Assembly (NCBI GenBank): GCA_945863785.1
Contig: CAMBAQ010000040.1
Coordinates: forward strand, 1-13,133
DNA from: Chthoniobacter flavus
GTDB taxonomy: Bacteria > Verrucomicrobiota > Verrucomicrobiia > Chthoniobacterales > Terrimicrobiaceae
Direction of reading: 5' to 3'
Length of the DNA: 13,133 bases
Positions 5,252 through 12,867 of this stretch are shown here, one piece after another; the first letter of the stretch is position 1, and every line of letters begins with the position of its first letter. A program made the position numbers and the translations under genes. The notes below the pieces were generated by a model that worked only from the letters and a program-made list of their open reading frames with translations, ran no database searches and was not told the DNA's origin.

Positions 5252-6664
5252 ATGTGGACATTTATTAACCTCGCACTCTTTGTTGCCGCTCTTGCCGCCC
5301 TTGTTTATTTCATGGTGCGCGCAAGAAAGAATTCCCGCGAACTGGAGCGTCGTCTTTCGGAACTCGAGCAGGAAGAGGATCATGTCTTTGACTTTCTTCA
5401 CGGGATCGGAGCGGCTTTTTCTGAGGGCGTAAGAAGTTCCGAGCTGCACCGACTCATTGTGGAGAGCGCTGTCCGAATCATGGACGGAGCCGCTGGGGCG
5501 CTGTATCTGGCGAACAAGGATTGCACCACACTCACGCCTTCCTTCATCACGCCGGCATGCCCTCCCTTCGTGACGATACCGGAGCACATACAGAGCCACG
5601 CAACCAACAAGCAGGCCTCTCTCGATAGCTTTCAGCAACTCCAACCCGCCGTCTCGGGCGAGGGCCTCATTGGCGAGTGCTGGCTCAGCGGTCAGTTCCG
5701 CATTGCCAGTGGTAAGGAGTTTTCGACAGGCACTTCCAATAATTCCGCTATCGTCGGTCCGCTGATCTATCGTCACAAAATTCTCGGCGTTCTAGCCGTG
5801 GCCAATGGGGAAGAAAGCGTCCCCTTTTCCGATGCGGATCTGAAAGTCTTCCGTGCTATCGCCGAGCAAAGTGCATTCGCTCTCTACAACGAGGCGATTT
5901 ATTTTGAGGCCGGTGAAAAAAAACTTCTCGATCGCGATTTGGAGATTGCGAGGGACATCCAGCGCATTCTTCTCCCATCCGAGGCTCCCGTTTTTGATGG
6001 CTATGGCTTTAGTGCCTTGAGCATCGCTGCGCGTCACGTGAGCGGGGATTATTTTGATTACATTCCATTGACCCCAAATCGTCTCGGCGTCGCAATCGCG
6101 GATGTTTCAGGTAAGGGCATCCCGGCCTCGCTTATTACGGCGATGTGTCGAGGCGTTTTACGCCGTGAGGCCATCGAGTCTCCCTTGGCCTCGGATGTCC
6201 TTCGTAGGGTGAATCGCCAACTTTACCCCGACATCAAAGAAGACATGTTTATCAGTATGGCCTATTTGATTTTAGATTCCACAAGTGGACGCGTGGAAAT
6301 GGCGCGCGCGGGACACGACGCTCCTCTGCTCTATCGCGCTGCGACGGGTCAGGTCGAAAAACTCAGCCCGAAAGGCATGGCTCTCGGCATTGACAGCGGC
6401 GAGGTCTTCAATAGAGTTTGCACCGATTTGAGTTTCGAGATGGAAACCGGTGACTGCATCTTGCTCTACACCGACGGCGCTACGGAATCATTGAACCATC
6501 AGGGTCTTGAATATGGCGTTGAAAGGTTGATTGAGGCCCTGCAGTCGGCGGCCCCGCAGGGAGCGGCCCAGGTCGTTAATTACGTCGCGGAAGAAGTCAG
6601 AAACTTTACCGGCACTGACCTGAAACACGACGACATCACTCTTATTGCTATATCAAAAAAATGA
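5252..6664 (+). CDS. Membrane-anchored GAF-domain PP2C-type (SpoIIE/RsbU) serine phosphatase
   Basis: The 470-residue protein starts with one membrane segment (about residues 3-23), followed by a basic turn (RARKNSRE) and a short coiled coil (about 30-48). Residues about 50-210 look like a GAF sensor domain (LHRLIVESAVRIMDGAAGALYL, then GPLIYRHKILGVLAVAN). From about 225 comes a PP2C/SpoIIE phosphatase domain, opening with the linker helix LEIARDIQRILLP. Its metal-binding acids are present: D266 in GDYFDY, D284 in ADVSGKG, D408 in YTDGATE, and D460-D461 in HDDIT. RsbU-like phosphatases dephosphorylate an anti-anti-sigma (STAS) partner in response to a signal; no STAS or anti-sigma gene lies in the window, so the target is unknown. 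Its stop overlaps the grpE start (ATGA), implying translational coupling to chaperone genes. Confidence 0.9.
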   Translation: MWTFINLALFVAALAALVYFMVRARKNSRELERRLSELEQEEDHVFDFLHGIGAAFSEGVRSSELHRLIVESAVRIMDGAAGALYLANKDCTTLTPSFITPACPPFVTIPEHIQSHATNKQASLDSFQQLQPAVSGEGLIGECWLSGQFRIASGKEFSTGTSNNSAIVGPLIYRHKILGVLAVANGEESVPFSDADLKVFRAIAEQSAFALYNEAIYFEAGEKKLLDRDLEIARDIQRILLPSEAPVFDGYGFSALSIAARHVSGDYFDYIPLTPNRLGVAIADVSGKGIPASLITAMCRGVLRREAIESPLASDVLRRVNRQLYPDIKEDMFISMAYLILDSTSGRVEMARAGHDAPLLYRAATGQVEKLSPKGMALGIDSGEVFNRVCTDLSFEMETGDCILLYTDGATESLNHQGLEYGVERLIEALQSAAPQGAAQVVNYVAEEVRNFTGTDLKHDDITLIAISKK

Positions 6665-7197
6665 ATAATTCACCAGAATCAGAACCCCTCGACTCCGAGT
6701 CTGAGGAGTCAGCAGCGAAGGCCTCCAGCAACACCGAAATAGCCGAGGTCGATTTTGAATCCGAGGCGGCTAAGCTGAAAGACCTCGCCCTTCGTGCCCG
6801 CGCGGATCTGGATAATTTTCGGAAACGCTCGATCCGCGAAAAAGAAGATGCCATCCGCTACGCCAATAACGGACTGCTCGAAAAGCTTCTGCCTGTTATG
6901 GACAACTTTGAACTCGGTCTGGATGCGGCTAAAACCGCTCCCGACGCAGCGTCTGTACTTCTAGGCATGTCGATGGTGCAAAAACAGCTTCAGGAATTCA
7001 TTCGCAGCCAAGGTCTCGAGGAAGTCAAAACCGAGGGCGAGATTTTTGATCCCAAGAAGCATGATGCCGTCGCACAGGAATTCAGTGCCGACATTCCCGA
7101 AGGCCAAGTCATCCGTCAGGTTCGCAAAGGTTACAACCTCAAAGACCGCCTCATCCGTGCCTCGTCCGTGATCGTTTCTAAGGGCCCACAAAAATGA
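6661..7197 (+). CDS. grpE: Nucleotide exchange factor GrpE
   Basis: GrpE of 178 residues, a normal length. An acidic disordered N-terminus (about 1-35) leads to the long dimerisation helix with RARADLDNFRKRSIREKEDA (about 44-63), then PVMDNFELGLDAA, then GLEEVKTEGEIFDPKKHDAV. The beta-wing ends in VIRQVRKGYNLKDRLIRASSV. GrpE releases ADP from DnaK to reset the chaperone cycle in the cytoplasm. Its ATG overlaps the phosphatase stop by four bases and its own TGA overlaps the dnaJ start in the same way. DnaK itself is not here, and neither is HrcA. Confidence 0.97.
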   Translation: MNNSPESEPLDSESEESAAKASSNTEIAEVDFESEAAKLKDLALRARADLDNFRKRSIREKEDAIRYANNGLLEKLLPVMDNFELGLDAAKTAPDAASVLLGMSMVQKQLQEFIRSQGLEEVKTEGEIFDPKKHDAVAQEFSADIPEGQVIRQVRKGYNLKDRLIRASSVIVSKGPQK

Positions 7198-8342
7198 GTC
7201 GCAAGCGCGATTACTACGAAATCCTCTGTGTTGAAAAAACATCATCCGACGATGAGATCAAGCGCAGTTACCGCAAGCTGGCTGTTAAGTTTCATCCGGA
7301 TAAAAATCCCGACGATGCCGAGGCGGAAGATAAATTTAAAGAATTAGGCGAGGCCTACGAGGTTCTCAGCGACTCTTCGAAGCGTGCAGCCTACGATCGT
7401 TACGGACACTCTGCCTTTCAAGGTGGCATGGGTGGCGGCGGAGGGGGTGGAGGATTCCACGATCCCTTCGATCTCTTCCGCGAAGTCTTCAGCGGCGCAG
7501 GTGGAGGAGGAGGAATTTTTGAACAATTTTTTGGCGGCAATGGGGGTGGCGTGGATTCCTCTGGGCGGCAACGTGGCTCCGATCTCCGTTACGATTTGCA
7601 GATCACCCTGGAAGAGGCGGCGAAGGGTTGCGAAAAGGAAATCGAAATTCGCAAACTCGACGGCTGCGAACCCTGTGGCGGAACCGGTGCCCAAAAGGGC
7701 TCGAAAGCCATCACTTGCACAACGTGCCGCGGACGCGGCCAAGTAGCCGTCGCACGCGGCTTCTTTCAAGTCGCTCAAACCTGTCCGGCCTGCCACGGCA
7801 GCGGAAGAATCATCGAAAAACCATGCTCCTCGTGTCAGGGCGATGGAAGGGTCGAAAAAACCAGCCGCGTTAAAATCAAAATCCCACCAGGCATTGACAG
7901 CGAGTCACGTCTTCGCAGCACGGGCGGTGGCGAGGCGGGATTGCGGGGTGGCCCGCCCGGCGATCTCTACGTGGTGGTCCACATCAAGGAACACGAGGTT
8001 TTTACTCGCAATGGCATGGACCTCACCTGCGAGGTGCCGATCCCCTTCTCCACAGCAGCACTCGGCGGTGAGATCGAGGTTCCCACACTCGAGGGTACCG
8101 TGTCCTTGAAAATCCCTGCTGGAACGCAAAGTGCATCCACGTTTCGCATTCGCGGCTTAGGCATGCCTGCCCTTCAAGGATTGGCCAAGGGTGACATACT
8201 GACCTACGTCCAAGTCGAAGTTCCCACTCGCTTAAATCCCGATCAGCGCGAGGCCCTACAAACATTCGCGGAACTCTGCGGGGAAGAAAATAATCCGATT
8301 AACAAAGGGTTCTACGATCGCATAAAATCGTTTTTCACCTGA
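7194..8342 (+). CDS. dnaJ: Chaperone DnaJ (type I Hsp40)
   Basis: The 382-residue protein has every domain of a class I DnaJ. The J domain covers residues 1-70 with the HPD motif at H34-P35-D36, which stimulates DnaK ATPase. A Gly/Phe-rich region with runs of glycine follows (about 75-125). The zinc domain has four CxxCxGxG motifs starting at C158 (CEPCGGTG), C175 (CTTCRGRG), C197 (CPACHGSG) and C211 (CSSCQGDG), so both zinc sites are complete. C-terminal substrate-binding domains follow, with IKIPPGIDSESRLR and GDLYVVVHIKEHEVF. It delivers unfolded proteins to DnaK. The start at 7194 overlaps the grpE stop, and nnr follows four bases after the dnaJ stop. Confidence 0.97.
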   Translation: MSRKRDYYEILCVEKTSSDDEIKRSYRKLAVKFHPDKNPDDAEAEDKFKELGEAYEVLSDSSKRAAYDRYGHSAFQGGMGGGGGGGGFHDPFDLFREVFSGAGGGGGIFEQFFGGNGGGVDSSGRQRGSDLRYDLQITLEEAAKGCEKEIEIRKLDGCEPCGGTGAQKGSKAITCTTCRGRGQVAVARGFFQVAQTCPACHGSGRIIEKPCSSCQGDGRVEKTSRVKIKIPPGIDSESRLRSTGGGEAGLRGGPPGDLYVVVHIKEHEVFTRNGMDLTCEVPIPFSTAALGGEIEVPTLEGTVSLKIPAGTQSASTFRIRGLGMPALQGLAKGDILTYVQVEVPTRLNPDQREALQTFAELCGEENNPINKGFYDRIKSFFT

Positions 8343-8346
8343 GACC

Positions 8347-9795
8347 ATGATTCTCTCCACCGCCCAGATGCTCGAAGCGGAGGCTAACGCCTTTGCCCAA
8401 GGGCACACGGCGGAGGAACTCATGGAGCTGGCGGGACGACAGCTGGCGGAATTAGTTCGCCAGTTCCATCCCTCACCCGGTACATGCCGCGTTTTTTTTG
8501 GTAAGGGTCACAATGCCGGCGACGTTCTGGTCGCCGCACGCCACCTCGCAATGGATGGATGGGCGATCGCATTGGACCCCGTTTTTCCGGAAGCTTCCCT
8601 GTCCCCGCTAACAGCGACCCAACTCTCCCGCATACCGCGCAGTCCCCTCGGCAAGGGACGCCCACTGGTCGTCTTGGACGGAATTCTTGGCGTAGGCACA
8701 CAGGGTGATCCGCGCGATCCAGTCGCCTCCGCGATTCGCCGCATCAACCATCTCCGTGAACACCAAGCCGCTTGGGTACTCGCTGCAGATTTACCAAGCG
8801 GACTCCGTGAAGAGACGGTCGGCGATCCCTGCGTGAAGGCGGATGTGACCATGGCGATGGGGTTTGTGAAAACCTGCCTCATGGCTGACCACGCAACGGA
8901 TTTCGTCGGGCGCCTTGCCGTTGCTGACCTTCCCGTCCTGAGCGCACCGGCGGACTCGGATTTGGCAGAAATCCTCACGCCTAAGACCCTCTCCCTGCCG
9001 CCATGGTCTTTCGATAGACACAAGGGAATGTCCGGCCGCGTTGCGATCATTGCCGGCTCGCGGTCTTATCCGGGTGCAGCCCGCCTTTGTTCGGCAGCTG
9101 CAGTCAAAGCGGGTGCGGGGCTAGTCACTCTGGTCGTTCCGCCCGATTGCGTCGCCACACTCTCCGCTTCTGTGATCCCGGAGGTGATGGTCCGCTCGTT
9201 AGATGATTTCAGCGTTCTTTTGAACGAGAAATGGGATGCCTTTGGCATCGGGCCTGGGCTCGGGCGCTCGAGAGATGAGATGATCTGCGACTTTTTGCGA
9301 CATTGCTCCGCGCCGTGCATTGTGGATGCCGATGCCTTGAATGCCCTTGCTGGTCAAATGGAGATTCTCCATGAAAACGCAGGCCCAAGATTGCTCACAC
9401 CACATCCGATAGAGATGGAAAGACTCTATCCCCGCAAGGGCATCAACCGACGGCAGTGGCTGTCCGATTTTGTTGCCAAATATCCAGTCACACTTCTTCT
9501 CAAGGGCTCGAGAACACTCGTCGGGAATAACAAATCGCCACTAGCCTTTAATACCACCGGCCACCCTGGAATGGCCAGCGGCGGAATGGGCGATGTGCTC
9601 ACGGGCGTCTCCACCGCGCTGATCGCACAAGGCAGGGACATCACGGACTCCGCGCGACTCGCCGCTTGGATCTGTGGACGCGCGGCCGAACTGGCCATCC
9701 GCGACAATACCGTTTCGCAAGAATCGCTCACCGCAAGCGATGTCATCGATCACTTAGGCCGGGCATTCCTCGATCTTCGCGAGGGTGTTTTTTAG
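8347..9795 (+). CDS. nnr: Bifunctional NAD(P)H-hydrate epimerase / ADP-dependent NAD(P)H-hydrate dehydratase
   Basis: A 482-residue YjeF_N plus carbohydrate-kinase-like fusion that repairs hydrated NADH and NADPH. The N-terminal epimerase half (about 1-210) has FGKGHNAGDVLVAARHL with N56 and D59, which coordinate potassium, and ADLPSG with D148. The family usually has GNNGGDG in that loop, so H55, A57 and V60 are departures. The dehydratase half (about 220-480) starts HKGMSGRVAIIAGS, continues with GIGPGLGRS, VDADALNAL and LLTPHPIEMERL, and has NTTGHPGMASGGMGDVLTG with the catalytic D416. The dehydratase looks fully functional; the epimerase probably works but deserves a test. Its position right after dnaJ suggests a damage-repair theme for the operon. 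Confidence 0.93.
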   Translation: MILSTAQMLEAEANAFAQGHTAEELMELAGRQLAELVRQFHPSPGTCRVFFGKGHNAGDVLVAARHLAMDGWAIALDPVFPEASLSPLTATQLSRIPRSPLGKGRPLVVLDGILGVGTQGDPRDPVASAIRRINHLREHQAAWVLAADLPSGLREETVGDPCVKADVTMAMGFVKTCLMADHATDFVGRLAVADLPVLSAPADSDLAEILTPKTLSLPPWSFDRHKGMSGRVAIIAGSRSYPGAARLCSAAAVKAGAGLVTLVVPPDCVATLSASVIPEVMVRSLDDFSVLLNEKWDAFGIGPGLGRSRDEMICDFLRHCSAPCIVDADALNALAGQMEILHENAGPRLLTPHPIEMERLYPRKGINRRQWLSDFVAKYPVTLLLKGSRTLVGNNKSPLAFNTTGHPGMASGGMGDVLTGVSTALIAQGRDITDSARLAAWICGRAAELAIRDNTVSQESLTASDVIDHLGRAFLDLREGVF

Positions 9796-9805
9796 AACAC
9801 CTTTT
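9784..9805 (+). terminator. Terminator overlapping the nnr stop codon
   Basis: GGTGTT (9784-9789) pairs with AACACC (9796-9801) over TTTTAG, and TTTT follows. The nnr TAG stop (9793-9795) lies in the loop, so the stem forms partly from coding sequence. The convergent pyruvate kinase gene ends at 9809; on that strand no T-run follows the stem, so it mainly serves nnr. Confidence 0.65.
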
Positions 9806-9808
9806 CCC

Positions 9809-11212
9809 TTACAAAACCGTCCGAATCTGAATCGAGTCGAAACGCGCTTCGGCAAACATCACATCGCTGAGGATGATGAGTTTGTCCCCGCTTACAATGA
9901 GACCTCGTCGATGCAATTCCTGCTCCGCATCGACCACGTTGTGCTCCGGATTAACCCCGAAAGGGAGGCAAATCGCATGCGTATTCCAATTCAACGTGAG
10001 ACGTCGCATGACTTCCTCGCTCGGAGTGAAAGCGAAAATCGGCGCTCGTTCGGGTCGAAGGTGACTCGCTTCATCGGCCATCCGACCTTCGCGAGTGAAG
10101 AGAACCAACTTTGCATTTTCGAGCGAGTTCGCAAGGGTCACCGCAGCATGAACGGTTTTCTGTCTTTGCGTTTCCAGAATCGCACTTGAAGCATAGCCGG
10201 CGCCACCGCTCAGAGCGATACGCCGTGCTACGCGGTCGAGGACCTTCACGCATTCCACCGGATATTTTCCCGTCGCCGTCTCTCCGCTCAGCATGACGGC
10301 ATCCGCCTGCTCGAAGACGGCGTTGGCCACATCTGTGATCTCCGCGCGTGTGGGAATCGGATTTTCAATCATGCTTTCGAGCATGTGCGTAGCGACGATG
10401 ACCGGACGACCGATCTCTAGGCATTTTTTAATAATCCGACGTTGGATGATCGGCAGCTCCTCCATCTTGCACTCCACGCCAAGGTCGCCGCGCGCGATCA
10501 TCACGGCATCCGATGCGACGATAATGTCCTTGATGAATCGAACGGCATTCTGATCTTCGATCTTGGCCACTGTTCTGGCGCGGCTTCCTTGCTCAACGAG
10601 CACACGCTTGAGTTCCAAAATATCGGCCGCCTCGCGGCAGAAACTCAGCGCCACAAAATCCACATTCAAAGAAACGCCGAGCTTGATATCGGCATGATCT
10701 TTTTCTGTTAGCGGCGGCAGGTTCACCTTCACTCCCGGAAGGTTGATGTGCCGTTTGGAGCCAAGCAGGCCTTCCGTAAGAACCTCACAGCGCACACGAT
10801 TGGCATCCTTCGCCAGCACCTTCATGTGAATCACCCCATTGTCCACCAAAACGGTATCGCCAACATGGATGTCATTCACCAATCCGTCGTAATTCACATC
10901 GACGGAGTGTTCCTCCTCGCTCCGAGATCCACGAACCGTGAATTCAAAAATCTGGCCCGGCTTGAGATTCAGCTTCACCGGAAGATCGCCAGTACGAATC
11001 GCCGGACCTTGCGTATCGAGGAGGATGCCGCAGTTAATATCCAACTCGGCTGCAACTCCACGCACACGTTTCACCACGTCCCTCACCCAATCGTGCTTGG
11101 CGTGGCTCATGTTGAGGCGAAAAATATTTGCCCCCGCTAGGATGATCTCGCGAATTTTTTCCTCCGAATCCGAAGCAGGCCCCAAAGTGCAGATGATCTT
11201 GGTCTTTCGCAT
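9809..11212 (-). CDS. pyk: Pyruvate kinase
   Basis: Converts phosphoenolpyruvate and ADP to pyruvate and ATP, the last step of glycolysis. I start at the ATG read from 11212 (MRKTKIICTLGPAS, 467 residues); a TTG at 11224 would add four residues without a family match. Visible motifs are R32-x-N34-x-S36-H37, D66-T67-Q68-G69-P70-A71-I72-R73-T74, the catalytic K217 in AKIED, R241-G-D-L-G245, VATHMLESM (T275) and PTRAEITDVANAV. C-terminal domain residues run from about 335. The family usually has TKGPEIRTG where this has TQGPAIRTG. The position of A71 is the one where Glu marks potassium-dependent and Lys potassium-independent enzymes, so cation use cannot be assigned. Transcription runs from the tRNA-Asp side and converges on nnr. 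Confidence 0.96.
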   Translation of the reverse strand: MRKTKIICTLGPASDSEEKIREIILAGANIFRLNMSHAKHDWVRDVVKRVRGVAAELDINCGILLDTQGPAIRTGDLPVKLNLKPGQIFEFTVRGSRSEEEHSVDVNYDGLVNDIHVGDTVLVDNGVIHMKVLAKDANRVRCEVLTEGLLGSKRHINLPGVKVNLPPLTEKDHADIKLGVSLNVDFVALSFCREAADILELKRVLVEQGSRARTVAKIEDQNAVRFIKDIIVASDAVMIARGDLGVECKMEELPIIQRRIIKKCLEIGRPVIVATHMLESMIENPIPTRAEITDVANAVFEQADAVMLSGETATGKYPVECVKVLDRVARRIALSGGAGYASSAILETQRQKTVHAAVTLANSLENAKLVLFTREGRMADEASHLRPERAPIFAFTPSEEVMRRLTLNWNTHAICLPFGVNPEHNVVDAEQELHRRGLIVSGDKLIILSDVMFAEARFDSIQIRTVL

Positions 11213-11267
11213 GGAACATATCAATAACGACCAGCTCGCGATGGCAAGCTGTTAAACGTTATAGGGC

Positions 11268-11275
11268 AAAAAAAC
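11268..11275 (-). terminator. T-run after tRNA-Asp
   Basis: Seven consecutive T on the minus strand (11274-11268) directly follow the tRNA acceptor stem. The folded tRNA end would act as the hairpin, so transcription likely stops here rather than reading into pyk. Confidence 0.5.
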
Positions 11276-11349
11276 CGGAGTCTACGGGGCTCGAACCCGC
11301 AACCTCCGCCGTGACAGGGCGGCGCTCTGACCAATTGAGCTAAGACTCC
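11276..11349 (-). tRNA. tRNA-Asp (anticodon GTC)
   Basis: On the minus strand the 74-nt sequence folds as a full cloverleaf. The acceptor stem GGAGTCT/AGACTCC is perfect, and the D stem is GCTC/GAGC. The anticodon stem CCGCC/GGCGG holds the loop CTGTCAC with anticodon GTC. The T stem GCGGG/CCCGT surrounds TTCGAGC. The discriminator base is G, as expected for tRNA-Asp. CCA is not encoded; a run of seven T follows the discriminator after one G. The gene lies between nagZ and pyk on the same strand. Confidence 0.97.
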
Positions 11350-11362
11350 TAAGAGGGCGAAG

Positions 11363-11392
11363 ATACTAGGCGCGGATGCCTGCTGGGTGCAA
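11363..11392 (-). promoter_or_regulatory. Likely sigma-70-type promoter of tRNA-Asp
   Basis: On the minus strand TTGCAC (11392-11387) is followed after 18 bases by TAGTAT (11368-11363), 13 bases before the tRNA 5' end. The -10 matches 4 of 6 consensus bases and the -35 matches 3. It sits in the only space between the nagZ stop (11402) and the tRNA. Confidence 0.45.
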
Positions 11393-11401
11393 TCCTTTTG
11401 T

Positions 11402-12499
11402 TCAATAAATTTCCACTGGGGATCGCTTGCCATCCTCCGGGCTGCGAAGCGCGGCTTTTTCTGGGCCGAGTACAGCGATGCGGAGGTCGAGGATTTCGGC
11501 GTCGACGGCGTGGAAGGCCTCTAAACTAAAAGGTGTCGGGGCGGCTAGCTTCGACTTGCAACGCGCGACAGACTCGAGGGCGGAGTCGAGTTTTTTGCCC
11601 ATCGAGTCGATGGCTTTTTTCGCTGCGGCCGCCATTTCTACGCGATGGCAGATCATGAGGAGATCATTCCCGACCTCGATGCCGAGGCGCATGGTTTCAT
11701 CAAACCCGTAGTGGTTCAAAATCGCGCCCATGTCGAGGTCGTCTGTCATGACGAGTCCATCGAAGCCCATGTCTTTGCGGAGGAGGTCGCGGATGATGAC
11801 AGGCGACAAAGACGCCGGGCGATCCACGGGATCCAAGCCGGAAACGGCAATGTGGCCGATCATCATGCTGTCGACAGAGTGAGCAAAATGGCGGAAGACA
11901 GCGAGCTCGTGAGCTTCCATGAGATCGCTCGATCGCTCAATGCGTGGGAGTTCGTGGTGGGGATCGAGGCCCGCCGAGGCGTAGCCGGGAAAGTGCTTGC
12001 CACAACTCAAGACGCCGGTGGCGCGCAGACCATCATTGAAGGCGCTGGCCTTTTGGATCACCTCGGCCACATCGCGACCGTAGCAACGGCCACGGAGCGA
12101 GTTGTCGGCTTCGTCGTCGAAGGAAATATCGAGTACTGGACAGAGATCGAGATTGAATCCAAATAAACGGAGGATCCGGCCGGTGATGTCACCATGGCGA
12201 CGGATGAGGGCGAGGTCGCCGCAGTCCCGGAGTTGCTGGGCGTTCGGCGGTTCGTTGCCAATCAGCTTGAGGCGAGAAACGCGGCCGCCTTCTTGGTCGA
12301 TAGTGATGATCGGTTCCGCCTTACTGAGATCGCGAAGATCGTCGATGAGCTTACGGAGTTGCTCGGGGGACTGAATATTGCGTCCGAAGAGAATGAATCC
12401 GCCAGGCTGAACCTCGCGGAAGAGGCGGGCGGATTCGGAATCGAGTTCGGCGCCGGGGACGCCGACGAGCAGGAGTTGACCGGGATTGTGAGATGGCAT
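11402..12499 (-). CDS. nagZ: GH3 beta-N-acetylhexosaminidase, NagZ type
   Basis: The 365-residue protein is a single-domain GH3 enzyme without a signal peptide, fitting the cytoplasmic NagZ that removes GlcNAc from anhydro-muropeptides during cell-wall recycling. Motifs seen: GGFILFGRNI (33-42), TIDQEGGRVSRL (66-77, sugar binding), LDLCPVLDI (117-125), KHFPG (168-172), IGHIAVSGLD (214-223) and the nucleophile D253 in MTDDLDM. The flexible loop carrying the general acid/base reads GYASAGLDPHHELP; the Asp-x-His dyad is kept as D179-P-H181, but the common HGDT part is replaced by YASA. The C-terminal 60 residues are variable. Start ATG read from 12499 has no Shine-Dalgarno sequence. Neighbours give no further clue, though peptidoglycan-binding Pal lies elsewhere in the window. 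Confidence 0.93.
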   Translation of the reverse strand: MPSHNPGQLLLVGVPGAELDSESARLFREVQPGGFILFGRNIQSPEQLRKLIDDLRDLSKAEPIITIDQEGGRVSRLKLIGNEPPNAQQLRDCGDLALIRRHGDITGRILRLFGFNLDLCPVLDISFDDEADNSLRGRCYGRDVAEVIQKASAFNDGLRATGVLSCGKHFPGYASAGLDPHHELPRIERSSDLMEAHELAVFRHFAHSVDSMMIGHIAVSGLDPVDRPASLSPVIIRDLLRKDMGFDGLVMTDDLDMGAILNHYGFDETMRLGIEVGNDLLMICHRVEMAAAAKKAIDSMGKKLDSALESVARCKSKLAAPTPFSLEAFHAVDAEILDLRIAVLGPEKAALRSPEDGKRSPVEIY

Positions 12500-12867
12500 A
12501 TCGACGGGAAAACAGATTTTAAACGGTCTGTCGAAATGATTTCACCTTAGTCCATCGGATTCTTTTGCAGAAACAGCGTTCCTATCCCGCAAGGAGACCT
12601 CAGCATGGCGAAAGAGGCGATGGTGAAAGGCGGCATGGAGTTAACGAAAAAACCTTATCTTTGGTGCCGTCATGGGTGGAATCCTGATCACGCGAGCCAA
12701 GGCCCATCCAAAAAATACGCCGAGCCGTTGATTTGATCGCCCCGCATGTTATCCTCGCTTCCTTGCACGCCCCGCTGGGAGTTGAGGTCTAAAACTGAAG
12801 GGCGCGATAGTTTTTTGCATGTGAAAATAAATGACAGTGAGTTTAAAGGGGTTAACCTTTACGAACC
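12500..12867. other. 368-base divergent intergenic region
   Basis: Between the divergent nagZ and PSCyt1 genes. It contains an imperfect nested inverted repeat just upstream of nagZ (TCGAC at 12501-12505 with GTCGA at 12530-12534, and ACAGA at 12512-12516 with TCTGT at 12527-12531). It also holds a 43-codon ORF at 12605 with a strong ribosome binding site. Near the right end AAAGG (12845-12849) and CCTTT (12856-12860) flank GGTTAA just before the PSCyt1 ATG. I could not place convincing promoters for either flanking gene. Confidence 0.5.
12605..12736 (+). CDS. Small ORF, 43 codons, possible remnant of a CDGSH-type protein
   Basis: ATG at 12605 follows AAGGAG (12591-12596) by eight bases, the only consensus Shine-Dalgarno sequence I see in the window. 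The product starts MAKEAMVKGGMELTKKPYLW, continues CRHGWNPDHASQGPSKKYAE and ends PLI at TGA 12734-12736. The stretch MELTKKPYLWCRHG resembles the opening of CDGSH iron-sulfur proteins (ELxxGKxYxWCxCG), but the CxC pattern and the CDGSH segment are missing. Shifting frame after CRHG does not restore them. It may be a decayed copy, a true small protein or a leader peptide for the downstream gene. I do not recognise it with confidence. Confidence 0.35.
   Translation: MAKEAMVKGGMELTKKPYLWCRHGWNPDHASQGPSKKYAEPLI

Noticed and set aside
5100..5260. CIRCE or sigma-32-type heat-shock signal for grpE-dnaJ
   Set aside because: No TTAGCACTC-N9-GAGTGCTAA or near match was found here or elsewhere upstream of the operon.
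11221..11433. 70-codon minus-strand frame over tRNA-Asp
   Set aside because: It runs through the tRNA gene; the full cloverleaf explains the sequence better.
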